Notes under the pieces: generated by a model
What the model saw: only the letters and a program-made list of their open reading frames with translations
What the model was told of the DNA's origin: nothing
Databases searched by the model: none
Shown: positions 11,366-22,627 of the stretch, piece after piece
How the letters are laid out: each line of letters starts with the position of its first letter
Position numbering within the stretch: the first letter of the stretch is position 1
NCBI GenBank assembly: GCA_025765615.1
Contig: JAIVFJ010000155.1
Span: forward strand, 1-64,000
Direction: 5' to 3'
Length of the DNA: 64,000 bases
Source of the DNA: Zopfochytrium polystomum
Taxonomy: Eukaryota; Chytridiomycota; Chytridiomycetes; Chytridiales; Chytridiaceae
Position numbers and translations under genes: made by a program

Positions 11366-12729
11366 TCACATTTGGGATTTATTGCTCTCATTCCCCTCAT
11401 CCAAATCAACTATATCCCCACCCACACCGTCGTTCACTGGCGCTTTCTGCCCTTTCTTTGGTTTCCGTGCAGGCTTGGGCTTCCCGCTAAGCTTTGCATT
11501 TTCCCGCTTGCGCAATCCTCTCAGATAGCACTTCACCATCTCAACAATTGGCCAGTAGTTTGGGAAACGAGTGTCGTTCACGTAGTTGCACTTTTCAGAG
11601 ACCTGACGTGGGGTGGGATAATGGGAAAGACAAGAGAAGTTGATGGTCAGTGAGCCAAGGCTGGATAGAAAATTCAAGTCGCTCACCATGGTATACACTT
11701 GGGACAACTTTTCTTGATTTTGGTGAGGGAATTTGACTCGCACGTCGCTCTTGTTGAACACCAGTTGAGTCGAAGAGTGAACAGAGTGCTTGAAGAGTGA
11801 ACAAGAACGAGGCGATTGGAGTTAGTGTAAAGGAAGCAGGCAAGAAATCAATGAGCACAAAACATACCAAGATGTCGAGGTAGAGCTGCCGGTGCTCATC
11901 TGTGTCATCAAGTTTCATTGCCTCTTGAAGAACAAACTTCGAACCTCCCTCTCCCGCTGGCTTTGGAATTTGCTCCACAGGTTGAGGAGCGGGAAAAGAA
12001 CTGCGAAGGGTAGCGGCAATCTGACGGGCCAGCTCTGGGGCCTGGTTGGCTAACTCAGATCGAACAACCATCCGAATGGAATCATCCAAAGACGTTTCGT
12101 CGACTGTTGCAGTGCGCTGCCTTTTCGTGGTGGAAAGAGATCTGTCATCTTCTGCCTGTCGTTTCGTTATTGAGGATGCAGGCGAAATCGAGTGCGACGA
12201 TGTTGTGATCAACAGGGAGTCAGACTCGTCCTCAGACTTGTCGTCATCACACTGCCCACGAACTGAAGATACTTGCAAGTGTTGGCTGCAGCCCGTGCGA
12301 TGCCTGGGTTTTTGATTTCGAGTGAGTGTTCATTCTCACACAAAAGAAAGATGGAACCAACTGGAGAGGTGAAAAGATGGTCAACGGAGACAGATGGTCT
12401 GCTGTCACCGTGGATGCGACTGCAGGTAATGATGCTTCCATCAGACTCAACGAAACCAAGCATGGTTTCGCTGCTGTTGCGGTGCCTGCAGTTGGTGTTG
12501 CTGTTGGTGCTGCTGCTTGCTTGCACAGCTTTAGCCCATGCGCTGCTGGTAAAACAACTGTAAGCTGAGGGCATGGTGCCGGTGGAACGTCGTTGTGTTC
12601 CACAACGGGTTTGGTGGGTGGGGCAGAAGAAGGGGAGGGATCGGCTGGCGCAGAAGTTTCACGGGGAGGAGCGGGTGAAGGATCCCCCGACTTCTGCCGT
12701 TTGTTGCTTCGTTTTGTTGTTTTTGTCAT
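11366..12729 (-). CDS. Spliced gene of unknown function, probably nuclear
   Basis: I do not recognise the product. Several lines suggest a real multi-exon gene on this strand. The ATG at 12729 opens with a basic stretch (MTKTTKRSNKRQKSGDP) followed by a Ser/Pro/Ala-rich region. A later exon carries KRQ clusters and an acidic stretch. Clean junctions join LYLDIL to SDVRVKFPHQNQEK, and then across an intron at 11603-11686 (GTGAGC...GTCAG) to VSEKCNYVNDTRFPNYW. The C-terminus is strongly basic (GKPKPARKPKKGQ) and ends at 11366. The junctions between about 12250 and 12500 are not resolved. The Lys/Arg clusters suggest nuclear import. Its closeness to the Plavaka transposase allows that it is an accessory gene of that element; nothing proves it. 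Confidence 0.5.
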
Positions 12730-13437
12730 TCAGGTTGATTTTGCGGAAATCACAATGCCTCGCAGCCACTTTATATGTTGTACAGTTGCGACTTCAGGCC
12801 ATCAGTCGTTCATACTCTGTCAGCGTCACAAACAGTCAGCAAGCGTTCATCCCATCAGATCGACGCACCAATGGCTCATCTTGTAATGTCAGAATAGCTC
12901 GGACAGCCGTCCAGTTCCATTCCACCCAGCGAGTACGCTGGGACCCTCTGCAGAAAGGGAATCAGATCAATCCACCACCACCGAGCTGTCGGCCAATCTA
13001 CTGCCTGAACCTACTCCCGCTGCAGATCGTTGCCCGCTGTTGTTGTTGCCCAACTCTCTCAAGGATGGTTCATCCAAAACCAGCGTCAAGAGTAACGACG
13101 AAGAGCAGGGTGACGGGGATTGCTCGGCGTCACTGGACTTGCCGCGGGTTGGATCGTTGCTCCCCCACCGCAACCCACCCAGGCACGACGTCCTGCATAA
13201 TTGCAGCCTCAGCCACCAGGTCCCTCATTGGAACCCTTCCACGCCCCCGTCCATCCGCCCTTACACTTCATCACCTTCGCCTTCTCCATTCCAAGATCGC
13301 CGACTCTTCCCTTCCAGCTCAGAGTCCACCTCCATGCAGGCCTCTATGCTGTTCAAATCCTTTGTCAACGCGAGAACCAGATCCGAAACCCGCTGTGCGC
13401 GGGCTACGGCGACGGTCGCACTTGGAACGACGGAAGG

Positions 13438-13640
13438 GTTTCCAACGAGCACCACCGGCTGAATACCAGCGGCCAGCACAATTGCCGTCCCCCAAACGCT
13501 GGCAGAATCTCCAATGAGCACCATCGGTCGAACCCTGGCGAACCCGTGCCGGCCAGTTACGATCGCCGCCCCTCGAAGGACGCCCCGTCTCCAACAAGCA
13601 TAACAGAATGAACCCCGGCGGCCAGCACGACGGCCGGGTG
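13438..13640. repeat. Degenerate tandem repeat, three units
   Basis: Units of about 60-80 bp start with TCCAACGAGCACCA, TCCAATGAGCACCA and TCCAACAAGCATAA and share GGCCAGCACRA(C/T) and CCGTC segments; a shorter GTGAGCACCATCAATC continues after them. The rest of 12730-14575 is Pro/Ser-rich in translation with no recognised gene. Confidence 0.45.
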
Positions 13641-14575
13641 TCAGGTGAGCACCATCAATCTCGCCTTCAAAAGCAGCATGATCAGCGGGAGGATCCCGTC
13701 GTCCCTAGCATCCATGTCTTCCACGGTCACCAGCAGCCTCAGCCGTACTGGCGGGGGCATCCTGCCTAAAGTAACCAGCAGCACCTCCAGCAGCACCCGC
13801 AGCGCTTCCCAGTCCACCCTGCTGGGTTGTGGCGTCTACCGACCCCATCGATTGTCCAGCCACCTGCTCCGGCCGCTGGAATGAGTATGGAGATGCGTCC
13901 TGTCATCCACACTGCCGCCACCGTAGCCGCGCCGCTGTTCGAGTGCTCGCAGGATACATGTCGCTGCGCTCCTCAGCACCTCCCCATTTGCCAAGCTGCG
14001 CCTGACCAGCTTATTCAACGTCGCTGGCATGGCTGTTGGGGCGGCTGTTGCTGTGGCTGTGACAGCTGAGGAAGGAGTCGCTGAGAGGGAAGGAAGAAAG
14101 CTGGCTGTTGACTGCACGCAAGAGGGTTTGGGACTGTACAGCGTATATAGCAACTGCCACTCAAAGTCGTGACAACGTTCTTACTGTGTTTGTGCTTGTT
14201 TTGTTCATGCTGTGGCTGCTCTCTTGCAGGGGTGGACGAGCCACACATTCCCTCACTTGTACGCACATCTTTGTCCCACAACAAAGTTTTTTTCGCAAAT
14301 CGGTTTTCTCATCATCTTTGAGTTGACAAGTCCACACGCGTACCGCTCCTTCAGATCACACCAGCAGCGGGACAACTGCACCACAACGGTGGCAGCAAAG
14401 AGCAACGATCTTGGATAAGCAGTGTCATCTATTGACATTGAGCTTTTAATCAACAAACTCATCTTCGCAGTTGACCGCTCATTAGAAACCTCGGAAAGCA
14501 GGTTCCGTGTAAATTCCATGGTTTACGGTGTAACGACAACTAAACAAGTTGAACAGAAAGAACTACATCATTGCA

Positions 14576-17500
14576 ATGCCCACAAAAAAGTATCCATGTC
14601 GTTGTGGTTGTCGAAAGAGACTTTCGACATCTCAAATAATGCAGCATAGGAATGGAATACTTCAGGCATCTCTAAGAGCGGCCATTGATGCCCACACACG
14701 ACACGAAATGCTTCAATGGATGATTCAACCTGAGACAAGAACTGAAGATGCATCTGGACCAAAGGCTCACGTTTCTGGCATCCCTGTGAACGAGCAAAGG
14801 GATCCAATTCTGTTAGATGTGATCCCAGTTGAGGCTCCAGATGTGCGTTCAGGTTCTTCTGAGGAAACCCCTCAGGGAATACCTGGGATTCAGGATGTTG
14901 TTCATTTGATTGAAAATGCTGCGTGGGGAACTCTCTCCTGGGACAAACCACTGGACGATGATGTAGAGATGCTGTCAGACATATCCTCTGATCAGTCAGG
15001 GTCTGAAAGCAGCAGTAATTTTGAAGCAGATGAAGTGTATGTTTCTGGTGATTATGATGATGTTGATGAGTCCAAGGAGAATGAAAACGACTGGCAGGAA
15101 GGAGATGGTATGTTATTCTATTACCCAGATCATGGTACTTACAAAACTGTTATGAATCACCCTCTGGAAACCTCTGGAACCTTCTAGAACATTCCTTCAT
15201 GGAACCTTCTGGAACCTTCTGGAACCTTCTAGAACATTCCTTCATGGAACCTTGTGGAACCTTCTGGAACCTTCTTTGCTTTCCTGACTTGTCTTGTTGT
15301 CATTGGTATCATTGGTATCATTGTATTACTAATTGCTCTTTCTGGAACTTTCTTGGAGTCTTGACAAGGAACACTCTCAAAAGGTATAAAAGGGGGATGG
15401 GGGACCTGTCCCATCCCTCAAGTGAATTATTGTTTCCAATACAATCATCACTCCTCTCAGTTCCTTGTCTGCCTTGTCCTGTCCTGCCCTGTTCCTGACA
15501 AAAACCCAGTACCTTCTCTCTCTGACTCAGATATCAAATTAATGCAGCTTCTATCGTGGAAATTGAAAAACAGGATCACTAATACTGCTTTCAATGAGCT
15601 TAAACCAATTATTGGTGGAGACATTCCATCATTTGATTCTGCAGTGCGAAAGCTGGCCTATTTTTCAAAACTGAAGCCGGTTTTGTATGACTGCTGCGTA
15701 AACTGCTGTGTGTGTTTTGCTGGACACTATGCAAAGGCCACAGAGTGCCCATTTTGCCAAGAAAATCGGTATAATTCGGACGGGACAGCCCAGAAGCAAT
15801 GGCGGTTTCTCCCACTTATACCAAGACTCTGTGGGCTCTATAGATCTGAAGCCATGGTCAAATTGATGTCATATAGATCTACATACAAGGCTGATCCAAA
15901 CACAGTTGTAGATGTGTTTGATGGAGAAAATTATCAGCATCTGTTGCAAACTGCTGTGAAGATTGGAGGACATACTTTTGATCACAAGTTTTTTGATGGT
16001 CCTCGCGATATTGCTCTTGGAATGTCGACTGATGGATTTGGCCCTTTCAAGTCTCGAAAGCAAACCTGCTGGCCACTGATTATATTCAATTACAACCTGC
16101 CTCCGGAAATTCGAATGCATCTGAACAATGTGATGTGTGTTGGGGCCATACCAGGTCCAAACAAGCCAAAGGATTTTGATTCTTTCCTCTATCCTCTGGT
16201 TGTGGAGTTGTCAAAACTGGCTGTTGGGGTGAAATGCAGAGACGATCCTGCAAATGAGGACTTTACTCTTCGGGCACATCTGATTCTCTGCTTTGGTGAC
16301 ATGCCTGCTGTTGCAACCCTCATGCAGATGAAAGGGCACAATGGCCTATCTCCTTGTCGGTGGTGTGAGATACAAGGCGTTTCACCACCAGACTCATCAG
16401 CAAATACTTTGTATGTCCCGCTTGACCGTCAAGCTTTTGGAACTGTGTCCTATGATGGATGCGCACTCCCCATGCGAACACACAAGTCATTTATGACAAC
16501 TGCACGAAAGCTGTGTCAAGCAACTACCAATGCAGAAGTGGCGAAACTGGAAAAAGAATCTGGAATTAAAGGAATGCCAGTGCTGTCCCTCATTCCATCG
16601 CTTTTGTTTCCTCAGTCATTTCCTCTGGATTTCATGCATCTAGTGTATGAAAACGTTATCAAAACCCTTGTTAAGCTTTGGGGAGGAACATTTGGACTGA
16701 ATGAGGGCAAAGGAAATTATCGCATTGCCCCTGCAGCGTGGAAGAAGGTCTGGGAAGAGACTGCTGCAGCTGGATCAACTATACCGTCATTTCACGGATC
16801 TCGAGTTCCTAATCTGTTGGATGCAAAAAGTCCTATGAAAGCGGAGACTTGGTCCTTTTGGCTCCATTACATTGGGCCAGTTGTGCTTCTTGGCAAATTT
16901 CCGGATACTGAGGGTGGACACTACGAGCACTTTTTGCAGCTGTCAAACATTGCAAAGCATTGCGTGCAAATTGCTCTCACACGTGGCTGTGTGGAAGATT
17001 TGGAAGCAGAGATTGTTGATTGGGTTAACACTTATGAGCGGTAAGTTGCTGAGATCAGTGGGAATGGAAAGAAGAATCTAATCTTTTGCTTTAGTCTCTA
17101 CTACCAAGGGGACCCAGGGAGAGTTCAGACATGCCTTACCACTATCCATAGCCTGCTTCATATTGGTGATGGCATAAGGGCCGCAGGTCCAGTGATGGCA
17201 TATTGGAACTTTACCATGGAAGAGTTCTGTGGCTACCTTGTGGAATTTTTCAAGAGCCGCCGCTTTCCCTTTAAGAATCTGGATATATGGTTGACAATAC
17301 GTGAACAATTACACCATTTAAATGTTTTACTTGGAGGAAAGCTTCTCTCAACTGCACTTGGTAAAAGCCTCAGTGATGATTTAATATTGGTGGAAAGGTT
17401 GCAAAGTGGTAGGATGCAGTTTTATAGTGCCTAAAACAGAATCTTGTTAATTCTCTCTTGAAGGATATACTGCACAGCTCAGACTCATTGGACCATGCAG

Positions 17501-18016
17501 AAAGCTCCTCCTTGCAGAGTTTCAGAATGACCCATTGATGAATACACTTACTCCTCAACTATTAGCATTATATGACACAACTCCAGAGTTTGTGCTGGCC
17601 TGGAGTGCAATTGAGTTGGGGCTACATTCTGAGATTGTCCATTCATTCTCAATGAAAAACACAAAACGAGATTTCAGAGATTCAACTTTTGTTAAGGTAT
17701 TTTCTGTCACTGAATGAAATCATCATCCTATACTAATGTGTCCTTCTGGTAGTACTTGAAAGACGACAAGGAGGAATGTTTTGGCCAGGTTATCCACATT
17801 CTTAGTGTTTCCTGTGCACAATCTGAGAGGAAGGTCATTGGGATTCAAGAATGCATATTACTGCCACTTGATGCACATGGAATGCCTTCATATCGCAAGC
17901 AAAGCGACATTTATTTGGTTGAGTCGTCTTGCTTGCGTGGACTTGTAGGGCGAATCCAGTATAAGGACACTTGGGTTATTGTGGATAAAATTGAACCCAC
18001 AAAGGCAAAGCGATAA
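14576..18016 (+). CDS. Plavaka/CACTA-superfamily (Tnp2-like) transposase
   Basis: Cut-and-paste DNA transposase. Five exons (14576-15107, 15531-17040, 17095-17408, 17464-17696, 17753-18016) join to 950 residues without a stop or shift, so the gene looks intact. The N-terminus has a Cys cluster (CRCGCRKRL). Next come an acidic linker, the region IKLMQLLSWKLKN..FNEL, a zinc-like CCVNCCVCF..ECPFC, the Tnp2-type catalytic core GMSTDGFGPFKSRKQTCWPL with IPGPNKPKDFDSFLYPLV and FGDMPAVATLMQMKGH, and the C-terminal block GDGIRAAGPVMAYWNFTMEEFCGYL. All introns are GT...AG; the last has a TACTAAT branch-site match at about 17731. Intron 1 is 423 bp because a 353-bp solo LTR sits in it; without the LTR and one target duplication it would be 65 bp. 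Terminal inverted repeats were not found. Confidence 0.85.
15177..15274. promoter_or_regulatory. Heat-shock element array (20 phased pentamers)
   Basis: Alternating nGAAn and nTTCn pentamers keep an exact 5-bp phase for 98 bp. Seventeen of the 20 trinucleotides are GAA or TTC as expected; the exceptions are TCA twice and TTG once. Eukaryotic HSF trimers bind three or more such inverted pentamers. Part of the array comes from an internal duplication (GGAACCTTCT..CATTCCTTCAT appears twice). A TATAAAAG box follows 110 bp downstream. Confidence 0.85.
15385..15392 (+). promoter_or_regulatory. TATA box of LTR-C
   Basis: TATAAAAG followed by a G-rich run, placed between the heat-shock-element array and the LTR 3' end, where a U3 promoter TATA box would be. 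Confidence 0.65.
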
Positions 18017-18809
18017 GAAGGAAACAAAGCTTTAATTAGAATTCCTTTATTTGAAGTGGAGTGTGTGCGTGCGAGCCACGCAATTTTTGGTGGCGACAGG
18101 CCTCCCTCCCCAGCCACCATCCCACCTTGCACACGCGGCGACGAAGCTGCTGACCTGGGGTGTGTTCACAAGACCATCGAGGCTACCATCACCGCTCACT
18201 GAGTGGCTGCATCACATATTCAACGGCCCGTTTGACCCTGCGACATCGCCAAGTGACGCAGCGGCTCATAACGAGCAGCAGCCATGGTCGAGGTGGCACT
18301 GTTGGTGTTCAATACAATCTGCGGTTTGGTCTTTGGGTCGTGGCAGACCCTATGTGGTTAGGTCGTGTTTTGTCGCTTGGGTATTTGCAGGTTGATTCTG
18401 CAAAATAAAAGTCACGATTAGTGCCAATACTGTTGGTCTCTTGATGTGCCCGGTGGTGTCTCGTTAGAATCCCATTTGCAGCCCGCTCGCCCTGACTGCC
18501 CGACTGAAATGGGCAGGAATCTGGTCGAGATTGGGGATCGGGCGGAAACGGGAAACTGCCCGTGAACGACCACCGGGCGGTCGCTGGGGTTTCTGGCTGA
18601 TTTTTGTGGGCGAGAGAAACCGTCCTTGCTCCACAGTGTGTGTGTGTGTTTGTCTGTATATCTCTCTCTTCCTTTCTCTCTCTCTCTCTCTCTCGCTCTC
18701 TCTCGCTCTCTCTCTCCATCTCTCTCTCTCTCTCTCTCTCTAGCTCTCTCGCTCTCTTCTTCTTACTTGTCCTTGTCAAAACCCCGAACCAAAACCAAAC
18801 CAAACTAGA
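18017..18809. other. Intergenic region with CT-rich tract upstream of the glycosylase
   Basis: Mostly featureless. At about 18641-18760 it has a GT/CT microsatellite (mainly TC with some TCGC) that ends about 50 bp before the uracil-DNA glycosylase start, so it may lie in the promoter or 5' UTR. Confidence 0.5.
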
Positions 18810-20318
18810 ATGGCTCGGACGAAGCAGGTTGCCCGCAAGAATCGCAAGCGCGGGGCCGCCGCCCTCGACGACGATAACAACCATGACGATGCCAGCGCTG
18901 CTGCCACTGCCGCCACTGCCGCCGCCGAGGGCGCCAGCAGCATAGACGTCGATCCCCCCAGCGACGGCGCGAAAAGGGTCCGCATGTCCGGCGGCAACGA
19001 CGACGATAACGGCCAGGCAAAGTCGGATACGACAACGGCCCTGGCCGGCGCGACCTACGCCGACGAGACCGTCTCCATGCCTACGTCGAAAGGCGGTGCA
19101 AAGCCCACCAGTGGAAAGGTGGGGAAGTGCAGGGAGGCTGTGACGGGGTCATCCGCATGATTGCGTCGGCCGAGTGTGCGGCTGTTTTGTTGGGTTCTGA
19201 CTTTATGTAGCCTCCCGCAGCAAAATCGTCCAAAGCGCCCTTAAGTTCAAACAGCAGCCTGCACTCTTTCTTCAAGCCGATCGATGCCCCTGCCACGTCG
19301 AGCAGCAGTCAGAGGAAGCCCCTTTCAGCAGAAGCCTCGGAGCTCCTCAAGCTCGAGCTCGCAAACATGGGGGCGGACTGGCTGGACGCGTTCCTTCCAG
19401 AGATGCAGAAGCCGTATTTTTTGCAGGTAAGTGGTGTCATGGGCGGGTTTTATTCGCGTTACCGTGAAGCACTGACGACTGTCGTTCTTTTTGCCGGCAG
19501 ATTAAGCGGAACTTGGAAAAGGAGCGCCTGACGAACCAGGTGTTTCCGGCGGCGGAAGAGATCTACTCATTCACAAAGTACCCGCTGGCAGACATCAAAG
19601 TTGTCATCTTGGGACAAGGTGCGGAATCGCGAAGCGTCTTTGCCCAAATTTCGACTAACCAACTCTTCAATGAAGATCCCTACCACGACGTTGGCCAGGC
19701 TCATGGTACAGATTGCCCAGTCGTCCTCCATTAACTGTTTCGACTTACTCCTCACCGCTTTGGTTTTGCCGGTTGAAGGTCTTTGTTTCTCGGTGAAGAA
19801 AGGTGTGAAGGTACCGCCGTCGCTCGTCAACATTTACAAGGAAATCAAGGACGAGTACCCTGACTTTGGGATCCCCCAACATGGCTTCTTGGAGGGATGG
19901 AGCAAACAAGGTGAGCAGCGTCTGCATGCCCTTTCCCTTTCGTGATTTGAGGATTTCATCCATTTAACTCCTTCTCACCGCTCATACGGCAGGCGTGCTC
20001 CTTCTCAACGCGACGCTTACCGTGCGCGCGCACAACGCCAACTCGCATTCCAAGTGGGGCTGGTCGACGTTCACCGATGCTATTATCAGCCACATCAGCC
20101 GCAACTCGCGCGCAGGGGTTGTGTTCATCCTGTGGGGCGGGAACGCGCGGAAAAAAGTGTCGCTTATCGACAAGAAGAAGCACTGCGTGCTCGAATCGGC
20201 CCATCCGTCACCGCTGTCGGCACATAACGGATTCTTTGGTTGCGGGCACTTTAAAAAGGCGAACGAGTACTTGGAGAGGACGGGGAGGGAGGCAATTGAG
20301 TGGGGAAGACTGGAGTGA
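18810..20318 (+). CDS. UNG1: Uracil-DNA glycosylase, family 1 (UNG)
   Basis: Removes uracil from DNA as the first step of base-excision repair in nucleus and/or mitochondria. Six exons (18810-19118, 19211-19426, 19501-19618, 19676-19705, 19779-19910, 19993-20318) join in frame to 376 residues. The catalytic loop [13 protein letters not shown] is assembled from exons 3, 4 (only 30 nt) and the first bases of exon 5; its Asp activates water. LCFSV follows, and the leucine loop [14 protein letters not shown] lies in exon 6 with its catalytic His. The N-terminal about 180 residues are disordered: [12 protein letters not shown] is a likely nuclear signal, and SSLHSFFKP in exon 2 resembles the PCNA-binding box of human UNG2 with the Lxx-FF core but no leading Gln. 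No frame errors were seen. Gene symbol follows fungal usage. Confidence 0.93.
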
Positions 20319-20938
20319 GCGGAAGCTTTGGTTGGGACTTTCTCAGACAATTTCAATGTCTCGTTGCTTTCTTTGCCATCCTTTTCTTATTGATGGTTCT
20401 GCTCCTTTCCCTGCCGATCGCGCAAAAGGAGAAGGGAAAGCGCAAACCTGTTGCGGGGTTGCTTTCTGCCCAACGCCGCCTCGACGATGGCCACGAAGTG
20501 AAGCTCGATTCCCACTCGTGTGGCTTGCTCACCACGCCCACTTCTTGGAAGATCCGCACAACAAAGCATTCAGGACACCGGCTACTGGCGATCGCGACTC
20601 CCCGATCGAGCAGCGGAGAACAACGGCAAAAGTCGATGCACCAGAACCGAAGACGTCCCACCCGAAAGGACGCCGCTGTCCAGCTCCTCGTTGTGGGAAA
20701 CCCCGGCGCAGTCGCTGACCGCCGCCCGCCGCCGACGGAACGGCTTAACGTGCATCCACCGCCGGTTTGGGCGATCCCACCTCAGCTTCCACCGCCGTAT
20801 CCTCCGCTCCTCTTGTTCGACGACGGCCGCGGCGCCGAGCGGGCGCTCCGCTCCGAGGTGAAGCACTATTTCCTTCCAGCGGCCCTGCCGCTGGCTTGCT
20901 TTTTGACAGACCAAAGCACATCGTAATCGCCCCTCACT
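20319..20938. other. Intergenic stretch, no recognised gene
   Basis: Several overlapping ORFs (for example 20300-20926 and the reverse 20582-20947) lack recognisable motifs and run through each other. Confidence 0.35.
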
Positions 20939-21224
20939 CTCCCCCAACTACAAGGGCTTCTTGACGGTCCGACCTGACAGCAAGCGCCGCGCCTGCGACG
21001 CTGTAAAGCGATCGAACCGCGCGCTCGCCCACGCGCACGACCTCGGCCGTCTCCTCGCGCTGACCCGGGCCCGCCTGCGGCAGTGCGAGTCTGGCATCCC
21101 GCAAGATGACTGCGCCGTGCCGCTCGAACCAGCCGCAACGGTAGACGTAGGCGTCGGTAATGACGCCGAGCCGACTGCACCGCCTCCACCTAGAACGACG
21201 GACGCTACTGCGCAGACGGGGTAC
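20939..21224 (+). CDS. Possible gene fragment cut off by an LTR
   Basis: The plus frame reads SPNYKGFLTVRPDSKRRAC and then an Ala/Arg/Leu-rich helical-looking stretch and a Pro/Thr-rich end. It stops making sense exactly where reverse LTR-A sequence begins (about 21225). No ATG is visible and no family is recognised. It may be the end of a gene truncated by the repeat, or chance coding in GC-rich DNA. Confidence 0.25.
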
Positions 21225-21394
21225 GCTGCCTTTGCCTATCTCTTTTTATTGAGAACAGATAAGCCCTTCTGAGCGCCCCATTCAAGTATTGAATCTACTG
21301 AGCCCTTCGAACACCCCATCCAATGTGATTGGATGGAGTTCTCAAAGGGATCATCAGTAACGGGCGTAGTGTATCCCGTGGGTCGAATCTCAAT
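21225..21394 (-). repeat. LTR-A fragment, 5' end, reverse orientation
   Basis: Reverse complement of the first about 170 bp of the copia LTR at 37539, with the same ATTGGATG..CATCCAAT inverted segment and ..GTCGAATCTCAA terminus. It is truncated on its left side, so it is a partial copy. Confidence 0.85.
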
Positions 21395-21748
21395 AATACA
21401 CGCTGTAATAGTTGCAAGGCAAGCGTGACTGGCACAGGGTAAAAACCTCTCCTATATTATCTGCTTGGGTAGAGGAGGAGGAAAACTGTTGACACCGGGT
21501 TTCTGTTCGTCCTTTTCCTGTCGTGCCCTGTTCCTGACACTCCCCAACTTGGAGAGAAAAAACTCCTTTATGAATTATTGATACATGATGATGATATGCA
21601 TGCTATAATAGGTGCTAGGGAAGTGTTACTGGCACAGGGTAAAACCTCCTCCTATATTATCTGCTTGAGCAGAGGAGGAGGAAAACTGTTAACAACAGGT
21701 TTCCGTTCCACTTAATACTCAGAGTATTTGTCATCAGCGCATGACAAG
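21395..21748 (+). repeat. Repeat family D, two adjacent copies
   Basis: The units at about 21395-21537 and 21538-21748 share GCACAGGGTAAAA, CCTATATTATCTGCTTG and GAGGAGGAGGAAAACTGTT; a third copy is at 63048-63248. Each unit can form a hairpin between CCTCCTCC and GGAGGAGG around CTATATTATCTGC. The first unit ends in CCCTGTTCCTGACA, which is also the end of LTR-C. It could be LTR or leader sequence of a retroelement; the gag-like ORF at 22094 lies downstream. Confidence 0.6.
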
Positions 21749-22093
21749 TCACCTCAGCAGCACACCAAATTGCTCTAAGTTCTCTCTATTTTGTTCTTCT
21801 ACACTCCCCAAGAGAGAACACCACCAAAACTTGTTGATCCTCAGCCTGAAATTTGGCACATGGTCGCTGTTCAACGGTGCCAACCTGCTATTCTGATTTC
21901 AGAATTTTTCGTCCATCAATCACCTTGCAAGAAGCATTGTGTGCATATCCTGGACCATTTCTGCATCAAGTGCAGCATTAAACAACTCCTAGAGTCACTA
22001 TTTGTCACCACTGCACTGTCAAGCAACTCCTCCAAAATTTTCCAGATACTGGTTTTCTCCTGCAACAGGATCGCCACTACGCACAACCAACGC

Positions 22094-22252
22094 AATGTCG
22101 TCCAACCTAAACTCGTTTGTTGGCATGTTCACTGGCAAGACACTGACAGAATTCAATGACTTTATTAGCAACCTTCAGATCGAGGTTATTGGTGAAAAGG
22201 GAATTCAGGACCTAACGCAGACGGACCTACTCCCTCTTGAGAGACCTTTCTG
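22094..22252 (+). CDS. Gag-like N-terminal ORF fragment
   Basis: The ATG at 22094 opens a 52-residue frame (MSSNLNSFVGMFTGKTLTEF...) of the kind that begins copia-type gag proteins, after repeat D. It stops at 22250-22252. Nearby frames to about 22627 contain further retroelement-looking but unrecognised protein sequence with many Cys and His. Likely a decayed retroelement 5' end; the family is a guess. Confidence 0.3.
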
Positions 22253-22627
22253 AACGAGGAGGCTACCATACGTATGTCACACACCTACCCAAGGATCATT
22301 GGGATGGATGGCGTTCTGGTCGCCCTGTCAAAATGGTGGGCACATCACACCAGAGCCAAAGGCCAGCCAACACTCTCACCAAAGTATCTCGATGGACTGA
22401 CTGCTGCTGAGCAAGCAAATGATGACCATTGTGGCTGTGGAGAAACAGCTCAGTCAGCTTTGATGATCAGGCTCCCAGAGACCTCACTTGAACTCTGCTG
22501 CAACAGTCACCTCCATCGAGACTGTGTGGCTGCCATTTGCCAAACATTCAACAATGCACGCCCATCCAGCTTGATTGATGATTTTGAAAACGGATGGTCC
22601 GGGCTGCAGCTACGCACAGACACTCAA

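Larger units (their letters stand above)
15148..15500 (+). mobile_element. Solo LTR, family C, with TSD AAAAC, inserted in transposase intron 1
   Basis: Starts TGTTATGAATC and ends CCTGTTCCTGACA (TG...CA). It is flanked by the 5-bp direct repeat AAAAC at 15143-15147 and 15501-15505. Removing it and one repeat leaves a normal 65-bp intron. It carries a heat-shock-element array (15177-15274) and a TATA box (15385-15392), as expected of the U3 part of an LTR. A diverged, truncated reverse copy of its 5' part lies at 26892-26968, and its 3' end resembles 21509-21536, so it belongs to a repeat family. Confidence 0.85.
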
